NCBI GenBank assembly: GCA_035236585.1
Contig: CP141132.1
Location: 52,455,880-52,519,879, forward strand
Direction: 5' to 3'
From: Warburgia ugandensis
Taxonomy: Eukaryota > Streptophyta > Magnoliopsida > Canellales > Canellaceae
DNA length: 64,000 nucleotides
The stretch's first letter is position 1. Each line of letters starts with the position of its first letter. Below the pieces are notes generated by a model. It searched no databases. It worked only from the letters and a program-made list of their open reading frames with translations, and was not told the DNA's origin. Position numbers and translations under genes: made by a program. Of the stretch, positions 1 to 12,959 are shown piece by piece.

Positions 1-3000
1 CAAATCAGATAAAACATTCATGAAAATAAGAAATTTCTAAGTGTAGATATTTCTAAAAATTAAACTTTCTTAAAACCAAAACTATAAACTAAATAAACTC
101 TTTTGATGATGCAACAACTTTAAGCAATGTTAACTTGCATGATTCTAGCCATCACATAACACATGTATATACATATTCATTTGCACTTATATAAACATAA
201 CTGAAACAATTTAGCATTATGTAAGCAACTATTAGCATTCAACAATCAAGAGATACATCTTAAAGCATTCATTAGTAAACTTGCATGTATGTCTCGTTGC
301 ATCTTGTTTATGCCCATTTCTAGAAATGAGTTCTAAGTCATTCTTATCAAAGTGATCAAGCATGTACTAGGACCACCTATTGATTAGTTTTGGGAGTTTT
401 AGGTAGATAGGATGATGCTTCTTGTCTACTCTAGGCCAAGTGTACAAGTTTTCAATTTGATGGTAAAACAACATGGCATTCTAAACTAATAAGTTGCATG
501 AAATACAAGTATACTAATTGCATAAATCAGAAATCTCAAAATCCCAATTTTAAGCATTTTCAAAGATGATAGAATAGTTATCATTGATTTTCATGTTTCA
601 CAAAAGCATATTGGATCCTATGTTCTTAGTATTTAACTATAAACTTAAGGTCATCCTCATATAGTCAAGGGTCTTGATTTAGTGATTTCTTTCATTATCC
701 ATGTTTTTGAAGTGATTGAATTGGTTATTAAGGGTTAATGCTCATTAATTAGAACCCTAGAAAAGTTACTGGACTTCTAATCATGAACTGAACTATGTGT
801 ATATAAACAAAACTACCTGATCTTAAAATTTTCAACATCTCCTTGGTTGTTATTGCTAATACTGATCAAAGGAAAATTATTAGAAACTTAGTGGAACAAT
901 CGTCCATTTGATTATAGAACCTTCTTTAAACTATCTTTCTCACCCTCCATATGTTGTGATCAAATGTACATTCTCTCTGATTTGAAACTCATGCAATCCT
1001 TGCTAGTTTTAGAGCAGTCGCCATCCATATGCTATGAGTAATTTGCTTTATATTTTTTGCCAAGTACCAAAACAAAAACCATCTAGTGCATTAAAAATAG
1101 GTTAGGTTTTAGTCTTAGGTAATTTTGCACTAGCTTGATGTGAACCAACCATAAGGCAAAAATGTATGAGATTGGATTAAAGACTCGACCTTTAGGCCTT
1201 TACTCTGACATTCTCCCAAACCAAGCTACCCCAATTGTACTCTCCCTAAAAAGACTGCTTGAACCTTCCACCTCATAGTTAATAGCCACACCCTCTAACC
1301 AACTAATAGGGTTTATTCAATATGGATGTACCTTATAGCTTGCCAAGCTTCATTCACCTTGAAGAGATACATGGTATTGATTACGAATATTGAGAAGCTT
1401 CAAGTTTGTAGCTTCCAAACTCTACATTTTTTGTTGTGAATATTAAGAAACTTCCATTTTGTAGCTTCTAAACTCTATATTATTCAATTAGTATAACTTT
1501 CAAGGTCATGAAGCTTGACCAGATTCATGATCCTATTCCTAGTATAAATTTAAGCACATTTGAAGCTTTGGCAAGATTCATATAAGCGCTTTTTTTTCTT
1601 TTTCTTTTTTAACAAGCTATAAATTTTATATGTTTACTGCTTATTTATTAGTTCTCTCCTCTTTCTCTTAAAATTATTTGATTATCTATAGATTAATGGT
1701 CCAAATGGCTTGAAGAATAAGTAGCTAATACATGAATAATTTGTATAGCAGAAAATTTGAGTTCCACATATAGTTGAGCTACACAAGTAGGTCCCTGCTT
1801 GTCTTGGCCAAAAGTTCATGTAGGACTAGCTGTTTGGTTATTCAAACCATTAATGTAATGGTCTATATCTTATATATCGCTCACTTTAAGGATCTAGATG
1901 TATCCTTCTAATGGGCCATACTATCAGTGATTTATAACAATTAACAATTATGTCTAGCCATTGATTTAAAATACTTAAATCATAAGGTTGCTACAAGTGA
2001 ATGTAGGGGTTGTTTGATCTATAGAATTCAATCTTAATTATACATCCACTTCTCTAAACTTTAATTTCATGGGAATCAATTTATTAAATGGAACAATTTT
2101 CACTTTTTCATTTGTAGGAAATCATATATTATAATCTTACCATTGTTTAACATCGTATATCATACAGGTTTGTGTATGAATCTATAGGCCTATTCATTGG
2201 TATAACTATAAGTTTATATATACATTGGTGGGTTCACATACAAATAGAGTTACACTTTTGTCTACCATGGATTCATATAGGTATAATTATAAGTTTATAT
2301 ATTTATAGGTTAGATGCCCATTGTGTATTTATTTATTATTTCTAAATGTAGGACTAGTATCATTCTATTAGTAAATGGTCATATAACTCATTTGCCCTAG
2401 TATGTTAATGAAATTTTGCATGTGAAACATTGGACCCAAACTATACTCTTACATAGACAGTCTCTTACAAGGTTGTAGCAAGATTCTCAACAAACCCATG
2501 AAACACCTGACATTTGTTAGTCTCATACTTTTTAGATTGTAGCACATGTTAACATAATAGACAATAAACAGGAAAAAAAATCACTCTTTTAATATCTGAT
2601 TAGATGGCCAAGATCAATTGATCAAAGTCCATCCAGATTTTTTTTTTTTTTTTTTTCTATCATATACTAGTTAATTCAGTGTTTCAGAACTCATCTGTGA
2701 TGTTTGATCATTGATCAGATGTCACTAAATATTCTTTCCATTATAATTGATTAGATGGCTGAGATTGTCTAATCAGTTTCTTAGTGTAGATGGACAATTT
2801 TAATCAGATCCAAGACATATTAGGTGTGTATTAACATATTTCTAATCACTGATTAGGAATTCAATGGTTGGATTATCACAAAGATCTAGATCTAACATGG
2901 ACCATATAGATCTAGCTCTAAAATTTCAAATCGCAAGTTGGGTTTAATAGATTGTACCTGATTTGTAGTTTTCTAGCCACTAACGTTGCTAGAGGAGGCG

Positions 3001-4189
3001 ATTTTCAATGCCAGATGGTCCACAATCATTGGGCATTGTAAATCTCCCAAAAAATCCCAGTGAGGATGCCCAAAGTGTGAAGTCTCCAAAGGGCTCTTGC
3101 TCTTATGGACATGCCATTGAAGATGACTAGCTCGAATCAATGATCCGAGCCATTGTTGTTTTTGGCAAGCTCCAACTCCGATGAATACTCTAACCCTCTT
3201 TTTTTTTTACTATCCTCGCCGACATGATAGACTTCTGATCTGGTGAGTAGTCTCTCACTCCCTTCTCTCTCTTTTTCTCTCTCTTCCTCTCTCTCCTCCT
3301 TCCCTATCCACTTCTTCTTCCATCATTTTACTCTCTCTCTTTGTCAGGATTAGAACAGATTGAATGGTTAGTTAGTAAATCTGTATTAAGGAAAAGGGTG
3401 CCAATATCACCCCTACCTTTCCTTAAGTAATGTTTTTTTTAATAATATATATATATATATAGACACACACACTACATAATTTCTTAGATGATTCTCTTAC
3501 AAGGAGTGGTGCGAATATCAAAATGGCCCCTTCCCTTTAAGTAAAAGTCCCCTTTTTAATCTATTTATTTACTTATTTAATATATATTTTTTGAAAATAT
3601 TAAAATTACAATGATAATATTTTTTTAACATTTTTTACATTATATATCATTAACTAAAGTAAAAAAGAGATGAATGCTACTAAAATCTCAAAATTTTGCA
3701 AGTGGAGCCCATTAAGTGAAATTATCAAATTGTCCTTTTCGTGAAAAATCAAAATTTATTCATCAGAATTCTAATTTCATCAAACTTATTGTGGTTGGAA
3801 TTTTTTTCCTAGTACAATCCCAATATTGAGGTTTTAACACTTGATTTGATGTCTATAAAATTTTCACTTTCTAGAACTCTAAAAATTTTCACTCTAATTT
3901 TATGTAATTCAAAATTCTTGTAAATTACTATTTAAAAATCAAAGATGTTGCATTATCATTAGTGTAATGTTGGTTGATCATTCTTAGTAGTCAAATCCAT
4001 ACTTTTCTTACCATCCAAGGTTACCGTTTTAACTATGACAGTGGGGACCAGGAACATAGTTTAATTTGTTTCATTATTGGATCATAAATGTTTTATCCAT
4101 TGTATATTAGTTTTGAGTCTAGGAATTTACTAACATCATCTAATCATCGATCAGGCATCACCAGTACAAATTTTGCATCCATCGTAATC
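1..4189. other. AT-rich spacer, no gene recognised
   Basis: No open frame of note and no family I recognise on either strand. It contains a T-run near 2638-2657, a CT-rich stretch at about 3242-3345, a short TA run at 3444-3461 and an imperfect duplication at 3389-3430 and 3500-3544. The area around 3500-3800 has phrases resembling the U3 part of the long LTRs further right (gtatcaaaatggcccc-like), so part may be an old LTR, but I could not define ends. Confidence 0.6.
3242..3345. repeat. CT-rich low-complexity tract
   Basis: Runs of CTCTCT, CTTCCTCTCTCT and similar pyrimidine-only words dominate the plus strand here. It is low-complexity sequence and not a clean microsatellite. Confidence 0.7.
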
Positions 4190-4695
4190 ATGCAAAAAAA
4201 TTTCAAACATGCATATATAATAATTACCAACACTCAAAAATCAATATCGACCATAAAACTGTGTATGTAGTTCCCATTCAAAGTGGGATTTGGCTGAGGA
4301 TAGCCACAGATCAAAGTAGAAATTTTGAAGTTTTTTAATGTAAATGACTTTAAAAACTATGACTTTTAATGTCATTTAGTGCAAATACTTTAAAAGAATG
4401 TGACAATTAAAGTCATTTAGTGCAAATGACTTTAGAAAAACAACTTTAAAAGTCACAAATTTTAAAATTGTTTACACTAAATAACTTTATAAACTAATAT
4501 ATTTTTTACTTCAAATATATATATATATATATATATTTTATAGTAGCACTTTATAATATCTTAAACAAATATACAATGAAACTGATTTTTTATGATAGTC
4601 AATTTGATTCATGCATTCTTTGACACAAAAATATATATAAACATGTGAATAAGAATATTGAAAAGAATTTACTTTCTAAATAAGTCTTCAATTAC

Positions 4696-4786
<91 letters not shown>

Positions 4787-4850
4787 ATTCTTCTCACTTC
4801 AATCCATATAGCCACTGATAAAAGAGCCAAATAAAAATCTGGAATTATAT
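4190..4850. repeat. Left copy of direct repeat in CACTA remnant
   Basis: Shares a diverged but collinear series of words with 11930-12460 in the same orientation: a block around gggatttgg/gggattttg followed by agccaca..gatcaaa, then gtcatttag-type repeats, then ctttataatatctta..caaatatacaatgaaa, then atgcattcttt. It lies just past the DUF4216 stop, whereas the other copy lies upstream of the transposase start. It may be the 5' region of a second CACTA copy. Confidence 0.6.
4701..4784. repeat. (CA)42 microsatellite
   Basis: Uninterrupted CA dinucleotide run, by eye 42 units. The poly-(Cys-Val) reading frame on the minus strand is a by-product of the repeat. Confidence 0.97.
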
Positions 4851-4886
4851 TGCAATTCACTAATACAATCCATATACACCCATATA

Positions 4887-5375
4887 TTATTTGTTTTCAA
4901 CCCAAGCACCCTCCTCTCCATTATCATGGACATAATCCTCATTCTCTCCAAGTACTACTTTGATTGATGGGATTGTTTTGGTAATACAAGGGCAATCTAT
5001 TTCACTATCTCCTAAGTCATCTTCATCATAAAAATCCCTCAAACAGGATGATAAAAAAGTTGACCATCTCTTATCACGGCCGTCTTGCACGTAAAATACT
5101 TGTTTTGCTTGAGATGCCAAAATAAATTAATCATTTTTATAATCGATCTTGTTGAAGTCAACTAATGTCAATCCAAGGGCATCAATTTTGATGATATCTT
5201 TGTTTTCCACCCAACTGCACTTAAACACAACTACAGTTCTACAACTATAATTCAAGGTCCATATCTTTATTATAACACCATAATAAATATCATCCACCAC
5301 TATTAGCTTGTTATCCTTTAAACTAGAAAAGAATGTAGCATTGGCAACTAAGCTAACCCTACTATTCTGTTGCAC
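4887..5375 (-). pseudogene. CACTA transposase C-terminal part, DUF4216-like
   Basis: Two minus-strand open segments (5127-5375, then 4887-5120) form the end of the CACTA protein. The second begins with the typical DUF4216 wording QVFYVQDGRDKRW followed by an acidic tail (DEDDLGD), as in the C-terminal domain of TNP2-type transposases; the first contains VEWVENKD-like text (CSWVENKDI) also usual there. A stop and frame change separate them. The domain's biochemical role is not established. It follows the DUF4218-like part in the same orientation, so it belongs to the same broken gene. Confidence 0.75.
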
Positions 5376-5889
5376 TTTTGAGTTATCACAGTCTTTTGTG
5401 TAAAAGGGATAACCATTGATGGCATAAATAATATTTTATTAATTATGGTTGTGATCCCATCACCATCTAGCCCAAGGATTCAAACATACCATTGCCTACT
5501 ACTTCTCGCTAATCTTGAATCTATGTGTACACATATCAAGTAGGATATATGTTTGTTGCAAGAAAGATTATTATATATACAAAATGTAATTTATTAATTA
5601 AGTGTTAATTCTTTCATTTTACCTTCTAACAGAGACAAGTATTGAAAGTGCAACAATGCCCAAGTTGTAGCCACTTTTGTTTCTTTGTGTAACTTGGATT
5701 CTTAGCCTTGAGGACATCCATGTGCTCACTACACAAACACACAAATTAATGGATTGATCAAACAATATATAACCATTAATAATTTTTTCTTACCTAAGTC
5801 CATGATCACCTTACTCAATGTATGGTTGGAGTTCATCAACCTTTCGCAATACATAAAGATTCAGCCAGTCCCATTCTTTATAATCAACG

Positions 5890-6263
5890 GTCAATACACA
5901 ACCACTAGATAAAGGTTCACCAACCTTAGGATTATGAAATGTGATTGATTGTTTCTTTCTTAGGATTCCAATCTCATCCACTCCTGATAATCAAAACTCC
6001 AACGCTTCCTTTGCAATGTAACATGCTACTATACACCCCTCTAGCTAATTATGATTTTGTATATACCCTTTTAAAATTTTCATGTACCTCTCAAACAAGT
6101 GCATCCATTGCAAGTAGACTAGCCCATAGAGTTTGACATCATCAATGAGGTACACTGTTACATGTACCATGATGTTAAAGAAGGATGGTGGGAAGATTGT
6201 CTTAAGCTCACATAATGTTGTCATTCCATTTCCTTTAATTTCTTGTAATTTTGAAACATCCAA
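5890..6263 (-). pseudogene. CACTA transposase, DUF4218-like segment
   Basis: The minus-strand frame at 6045-6263 reads through the hallmark of DUF4218: an LCELKTIFPPSFF-like block, then IMVHVTVYL, then VYLQWMHLFERYMK. In the family this is the part after the TNP2 core. It opens in a different frame from the core to its right and is followed by stops. The stretch 5376-5890 is further decayed coding sequence without a clear open frame. Confidence 0.8.
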
Positions 6264-6405
6264 GACCTTCTTGACAAAGCATTAAAAAGGTAGCAGAATT
6301 TTGTAATAGCTCCCCTAACTTTGTTTAATAACATCGAACATATTGCTATAGGCAGGAGTTGTTGCATCAATGCATGGCATTAATGGGACTTCATTCCTAA
6401 CAATG

Positions 6406-7232
6406 TCAGCTCTTTGATGGAGACAATGTTTTGAAGTTGGAAGAGCAGTCGTCTAGGACTTTGAGCTCGGAGAGGGTTTTACACACTATTCTCCTCTCCT
6501 CTTTATCGAGCGTATAATTTGCCTTAGGTAGATATGTTCCTTGACTTCCCCTATCCTGTGGATTCAACCTCTTCTTCAAACCCATTTCCATAAGATCCAT
6601 TTGAGCTGCAAGTCCATTAATTGTTTTCTCTAAAATATCAAATAAGGCATGGGTCAAACTTTTAGACACATTCTTCTCGATGTGCATGACATCAAACACA
6701 TGGTGTAGATGTAGTGATTTCCAGTATGCAGGCTGAAAGAGTATTGATTTCTTCTTCCACCAACTTCTACAATTACTTTCACCTACATGTTTACTTGATT
6801 TCTTCTTTCCCAACAAGATATTAAAGTTATTAACTTGCTCCAATACTTGTTGTCCTATCAGCATCATTGGAGGTGTCCTTGTCTCTAAACTACCATTAAA
6901 TTCTCCCTTTTGAAAACATATGGATGGTCTCTATGCAACTGTCTGCTATGACTAAGGAATGTCATTTTCCTACCATGTTTAAGTCCTACAGCACATGTTT
7001 GATCAGTACAAATAGGACAAGCATTGTATCCCTTCACAGTGCATCCAGACAAATTACCATATGGAAGGAAATTACCTGTTGTCCAATATAGTATAGCCTT
7101 TAGGGCGAACGACTCTTTCTTGTATGCATCTTATTCTTCAACGCCTACATCCTATAATGTCTCAAGATCATTGATCAAGGGAGCCAAGTAAATGTCAATG
7201 TCATTCCATGGTTGCTTTGGACCTGTTATTGT
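6406..7232 (-). pseudogene. CACTA transposase, TNP2 core (second half)
   Basis: Reading leftward from 7232 on the minus strand: a GPKQPWNDIDIYLAPLI block, a YGNLSGCTVKGYNACPIC block with paired cysteines, then LKHGRKMTFL and HRDHPY, and in an open frame of 153 codons (6406-6867) HVFDVMHIEKNVSKSL. All are signature regions of TNP2 transposases. Several in-frame stops and at least one frameshift lie between 6867 and 7232. The upstream half of the core lies 3.46 kb away at 10702-10992 because a solo LTR separates them. Confidence 0.9.
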
Positions 7233-7237
7233 AATAT

Positions 7238-10200
7238 TCATTTTTTTTAATTTTAGAAATGCATAATTGTGTGGAATCATGGGATTTTGTTGAAATTGGG
7301 GAATATTGGGGATTTGGAAATTTTAAAGCTTTAATCAGAGACTAAAACCTCAATATTGGCAATGTTCACAGGAAAGAGGCCCATTCCCTTCTCCCCCTCC
7401 CCCCTCACCCACATCAATCTACTAGGAAAGAGGCTGATTCCCAACCAATCCTCTCCTTCAATCACCCCTCACCCGATCTGACCTCAAATTGTCTTCACCC
7501 TCCCACTTTCATTTACTTCCTCTATAACTCACCTCGCTGGAAATGTGAAGCAAACAATCCACTATATCGCATGAGATGGATGGGTGAACGACAAGCATTA
7601 GGCAAGCTCATCACAAGTGAGCGATCCACCCTGCATTACCCCTCCATTTTTCCCATTTCTTTTCCATTGTTACACTATTTTTCGGTGAACTAGGATGGTG
7701 AAAAACCTGTCAAGCATAGTGAGAATAGTAGATAAAATGGTTTTGAATTGATTGTCCAAACCATTCATTGTGTTCATTGAGTGATCCTGAGTGAAACCCA
7801 TTTGGTTTCACGAAGATCCATCAAGGGACGGCACCAAAATCTACTAAAAATAGTAACATCGGTGATGTTATATGCGTTATTATTCTTAGATAAATAAAAT
7901 AATAAAATAGTGTTAGAGGGATGATCTAAACCATTCATCTTGTGCATGGTGAAACAAGGAGCAAACCTATCAATTTTCATGGTGATTTGATGGCTAGGGA
8001 CACCAAAAACCTCAAAAAATAGTAAAATGGGAAATTTTATAAACGTGGTAAAAATCATGAAAAAACCTTAGAAATATGCAAAATCAACTGAAGGGAAGGT
8101 CATAAAGTGAATGTACATGAAAAAATAATCAAAAGGGTGTAAAAATCACAATTTTTGAGCATATAGGTGTCACGGCGACAACGCGAGTCTAGTCGTCGTC
8201 CCCAGCGATAGTGACCTAGTCGAGTCAGGCCCAAGACAAAGCGGAGATGCATCCAGGTGACATGCTTGTGTATCACCATGATATAGAGTGATTTAAATAG
8301 ATTTTTTGATTAAATGGAGCCGTTCATTCATTAAAAATGTGATTTTAGGAGCTATAGAGATCCAAAAGATCCATTGTGGTCGTCTCAATGATGTGGACCT
8401 AGATTTGAGATGAAAACCTTGATTTGAACACTTTTAAAGTAGTCAAATCACAAAAAACCCTTAGATAACCTAGATCAAGCTAATCAATGGATGATTAGGT
8501 GAGATGATCTAGGGTATTAGCATAGTAGATCTCATGTGATTGTTAAGAAAAGTGATCTTGACTGTTGACCTAATTAGATGACTTAGGATTTGTTGATCAG
8601 AGAGTGATCTGCTCATCAAATCAATGCATAATCATAGAGATATAGGTGAATCACTAACAGACATAGAAATTAAATGGATTGTGATGAAAATGAATAGAAT
8701 TGATGACTATATGTTAATCATAAGTGATAAAGAGCGATCCAACAGTTAGATCATCTCCAAACTTCATGAGGTGTTAGAGACTGGCACTTTATTGATAAGG
8801 GTCATTAATTAAATGAATTATGACATTGATTGACTATCAAAGACCACAGATGGTTGTCTAGACGTTAGAAAAACCAACATATAGTTTAGGATTGACCTAA
8901 TGGAGGGTTAAGTAGCTCATTTGGGCTATTGATCTAGGATTAATCACCAAATCAGGGAATTATCATTTGGGTTTGTTTACTTTGGAGATTTGAGGACACC
9001 AAGTGATTGGATGACTTGTGATGTGGCAAGTACCTCAGACCACATGACTCGATAATGTAAGCGCCTTATAAGAGTACCACGCTTATCGAGGTAGGTGATT
9101 ACATTTGGGATTTTTTCAGCCCTACTATATTTGCATGAGAATACTTTTTAGCATGCATTGCTGGTATGTTGCTACTCCTTTTGCACGTGATTTATACCCA
9201 GCTTCTTAATACATTTTATGTGGAATTGAATTGGATTATTTGATCATGTTTTACACTAATTTTCAATGCATGGTGTTGATATATTGAATTACTCTTCTCT
9301 TTCAATTTGGTTTTATCGAGAATGAATATGCACAAATTTTGACTCTTGGTTCATGATTTGTTGATTTATGATGGGTGATTCTACTTGGTGGGTATTACTA
9401 TGCTAGGAGGGTTGGCCACCTACCCTCTGAATTTATGATGATTATGATTAGACACCAGTATTGTCCGTAGGGGTGGTATCATGGGTAATCCACACTATAA
9501 GCCTGTCTTCTCCCATGCGAGACAGAGGTATGTCTGTAGGAGTGGGATCATGGGTAGTCCACACTGTGAGTCTGTCTTCTCCCATGCAAAATAGAAGGAG
9601 TCTCCTGCTCCGGTGTCACTGGGGAGTAGCAGTGGTTGAGACCTTAAAGTGGTTGCCACTATAGCATAGTAGCCCATGCTCTTATTCTGTATGTTCATGT
9701 GATATGGATATATAAGGATCATGGGGTAAGCCAGGCCCAAGGGCTAATGCGGGTTGAACGTGAGGGACCAAGTGTTGGAATGAGTACTCATTGCCATTGA
9801 TACATGTGTAGTTGAGACACTCTTAGGGCTTATTTTTGCACGAAGCCCTGTTTATTATGATATGCATTCATATTATGATTTGGACATTGATTGTTATTGC
9901 TTTTTATGGATGCAGATCCATGTTTTGCTCATGCCTTGCATGTCATGATGATTTGATTTGATATCAATTTGTTTAGACTTATGATTTTCGTGTGTTATTT
10001 ATTATGGGCATCTAATGACTTTACATGCCTTGTACATGTTTTTATTCTATGAGATTCATCATGACATCGTTATTTCATGCCACATGATTTTACTATATTT
10101 CTTATTGAATGTGATCATCTACACGAGCATAGTTTGCTGTGGCATTACCTTGTTTGCCATGCCTCAGATTTAGAGTGTGATAACGCCAAGGGAAAGCATG

Positions 10201-10696
10201 TGGAGCAGCATTGATAGAGTGAGGACCTCAAGGACCTTCTGCATTTTGTATTCAGAGATTCATTAGTGTATGTCTCTTGGACTTGTGTTTAGACTGTTTG
10301 GGCTGTACATGGATGTTTACATTGTGGATAGATTGGACCCACTCTATTCTATAGTGTACTTTTACATGGTGATGTGTGTATGATGTTGTTATTTTGAATG
10401 GACCTTGGGGGATTTTTGAACATGTTATTGTTATTATTCTTTTCACGATTGCATTGATTTGTCATGGTTTTAGATTGAGCATGCTTAGTGCATCAAAAAT
10501 CCGATTTTGTATATTGTTGTGGCTTTTGGATGTTGATGACCCTCTCAGTTTTCTTTTGGGGACATTTCTTTTGAATACTACATTATTTATGTTAATTGTG
10601 AGGTTTTATTTTTAGGGATCCTGCTTATTTTACAAAATCAATTATTTTTATTATTTTATTTATTGGAAAAAGGTTTAGAAAACCCGGGGTGTCACA
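7238..10696 (+). mobile_element. Solo LTR inserted in CACTA transposase
   Basis: The block separates two halves of the TNP2 core and is flanked by AATAT on both sides (7233-7237 and 10697-10701), the 5-bp duplication expected for an LTR retroelement. Its right end is AACCCGGGGTGTCACA, matching the ends of plant Ty3/gypsy LTRs of the TGTGACACCCCGG type, here with the 3' end on the right, so the LTR is plus-oriented. There is no PBS or internal region beside it, so a solo LTR formed by LTR-LTR recombination is the simplest reading. The left edge reads TC where TG would be usual, so it is less certain. A possible TATA element is cttataag at 9065-9072. Confidence 0.7.
9462..9599. repeat. Two tandem 69-bp units inside the solo LTR
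   Basis: Units start at 9462 and 9531. Both run tgtc(c/t)gtagg(g/a)gtgg, then atcatgggta(a/g)tccacact, then ctgtcttctcccatgc, with a handful of differences. Confidence 0.85.
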
Positions 10697-10701
10697 AATA
10701 T

Positions 10702-11682
10702 CAACATAGTTAACATCATGAACTTCCTTGTCATGTATTAAAAGGGTGAGAGGTTGTAACAAATTAATATAATGGGCCAACTACTATACTTGCTACTCAT
10801 AGAACCATGAGGATTAATCTCATTTGCAAATAATGCAAGTTGTAGTTTTCTAGGTTCTTGACCAAAATTAGGCCACCTGAAGTCTATGAGCTTCCATGCT
10901 AGGCTATTTGCTGGATGGTGTGAAAAGCTATTAGCTAATCTGTCCTTAGCATGCCATACTAATTTCTTCGTTGTTTTTGTTATACAAAACACGCTTTTGG
11001 ACCTAGGAATAGGAGGGAAGTACCATAGAACCTTTGCAAGAATGTCTATAATTGTCTTAGTTGAATTCTTCTTTAACTTTCATCTTGACTATCCCCAAGT
11101 TGGGCATGTAGTTATATCCTTGTGCTCCTTCCTATACAAGATGCAATCATTGGGACACGTATGTATCTTCTCATACATCTTTTGCTTTGCCTTTTCCAAC
11201 TGTCTTCATCTATACACAAAATATAAGCTGGATTTTGATTTCACATTGTAAAGTGCAGACAACTTTGCATACTCATTACACTTGGGCTAAAATGGGTCAT
11301 TGGCTTCCTCTAATATTGCAGAATGAAATTGTTCAAAGTCATCCTAGAAGTCATTATATGCATCTTGAAACACTGGTACAGCTGTACTATCTCCAACACT
11401 TCCTACATTGTCTTGATCATATGTTATAAGCCTTGTCAAGGGCCTATGAGAAAGTTCTTATCCATGATAAATCCAAGGGTGATAGATTTCATTGATTCCA
11501 TTGAAGCACAAGTGTTCTCTCAACACCCCTACAATTACTTTTTTCATGTTTTCACATTTGGAGCATGGACAATGAATGCGATTACAATTGACACCTTCCT
11601 TAAGTGTGAACTGTATGAAATTTTCTATTCCCTCATATTCTTTTGATGTTCTTGCCCTAGTCATCCAAGCATATTTGTCCAT
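10702..11682 (-). pseudogene. CACTA transposase N-terminal part (Transpos_assoc and TNP2 start)
   Basis: Minus-strand frame 11458-11682 starts MDKYAWMTRARTSKEY and continues with FIQFTLKEG, CPCSKCENM and IYHPWIYHG: the transposase-associated zinc-finger-like domain that opens plant CACTA transposases, with its Cys-x-Cys-x2-Cys cluster and a normal start Met. After decayed sequence (10993-11457), frame 10738-10992 contains LVWHAKDR, HPANSLAWKLID and FNPxGxMS-like text (INPHGSMSSKYSSWP) typical of TNP2. The reading continues past a stop as KFMMLTMLIF and then meets the solo LTR. Several stops make it nonfunctional. Confidence 0.9.
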
Positions 11683-11929
11683 TATCTTAAAAATTTAAAG
11701 TACATCTGTGTGTGGAGACTTGTTAGACATGAAATGATTAGGTTAAACATTTTACCAAACATTAAGTATACATAAATTGTAACTACTTAAAATAACTAAA
11801 TTACATGCATGCAAAAATATTAAATTTTCAATTAACAATGAAAAAAGAAGCAAATATATGATTGATACATTCAAAAAGAAATTTAACTTTAAAAAGGCAA
11901 GTTTCTAACCATAACTATGTAAAAATTCT

Positions 11930-12460
11930 TCAACTATGCATATACATATATTGAGACAAACAAAGAGATACTAACCAATACCCAAAAGTTGATATCAACT
12001 ATGAATATGTGAATGTACTTCCAATGCACAATTGGGATTTTGTTGAAATAGCCACACTGATCAAAATCCAGCTTATATTTTGTGTATAGATGAAGACAGT
12101 TGGAAAAAGCAAAGCAAAAATTATGATAGTAATTTTAAAGTCATTTACTATAAACAACTTTTAAAGTCAGAACTTTTAAAGTCATTTATAGAAAACCACT
12201 TTTAAAATTAATATATTTTCACTATATATATTTGATATTACTACTTTACAATATCTTACATAAATGCACAATGAAATGGATTTCTTACACATGATATTTA
12301 GTGTTGATCCATGCATTCTTTACACATACATATATATAACGTGAACAAGGAAATTAAAGTATATTTTGGAATAAATCCTCATTTATCATCCCTTTATTAT
12401 ATATATCAAATGTTACATATTATTAGATCATATAAGTACAATACCATGATCAAAGAGCTA
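11930..12460. repeat. Right copy of direct repeat in CACTA remnant
   Basis: Partner of 4190-4850, same orientation. It lies about 250 bp upstream (minus-strand sense) of the transposase start and includes gtcattta-type subterminal motifs around 12125-12205. Confidence 0.6.
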
Positions 12461-12959
12461 ATCTGAAACGATTTCATCAAAATTTGGCCCTCTACTATTC
12501 AAGTGACAACTTAAAGCTATATGCAACTTTCTCGACTAACTTGATGGTACCATTGCTCTTCATCAAACCCTAATTTTTGATGATAGCAACAAATCATAGT
12601 GTTCTCCCTTTCTCCAATAGTGACGTATAGAGGGAGACGTTATTGTTGTTAGAAATGAAATCATAGGATTTTGGTAGAAATCGCAATGATCTGAAACACT
12701 TCTAAACCCCATCATCTATAGTTAAAAAACCCACTTGATTTATAAAATAGAAATAGAAAGAGTTGGTAACAAGAAAGCAATGCATGATAAAAAGAGGTTA
12801 TGGTTTACCTATTGTGTTTATCATCCCAAAAAAAATCAAAATATCCAAAACAGAAAGCAAGAAGGGAAAAAGAACATAGACTGAGGAGGAGGCCATCATA
12901 CCACCTGTGAGAAGAAGAACATGTAGACAGGATATACGAAAAAATGAGGAGGCTTCAGC

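Noticed and set aside
3460-3480. CACTACA near 3470 as the left terminus of the CACTA element
   Set aside because: Only 7 bases match, no subterminal repeats follow for about 850 bp, and no matching 3-bp duplication was visible.
4669-4860. 63-codon minus-strand frame rich in Cys-Val
   Set aside because: It is the translation of the CA microsatellite.
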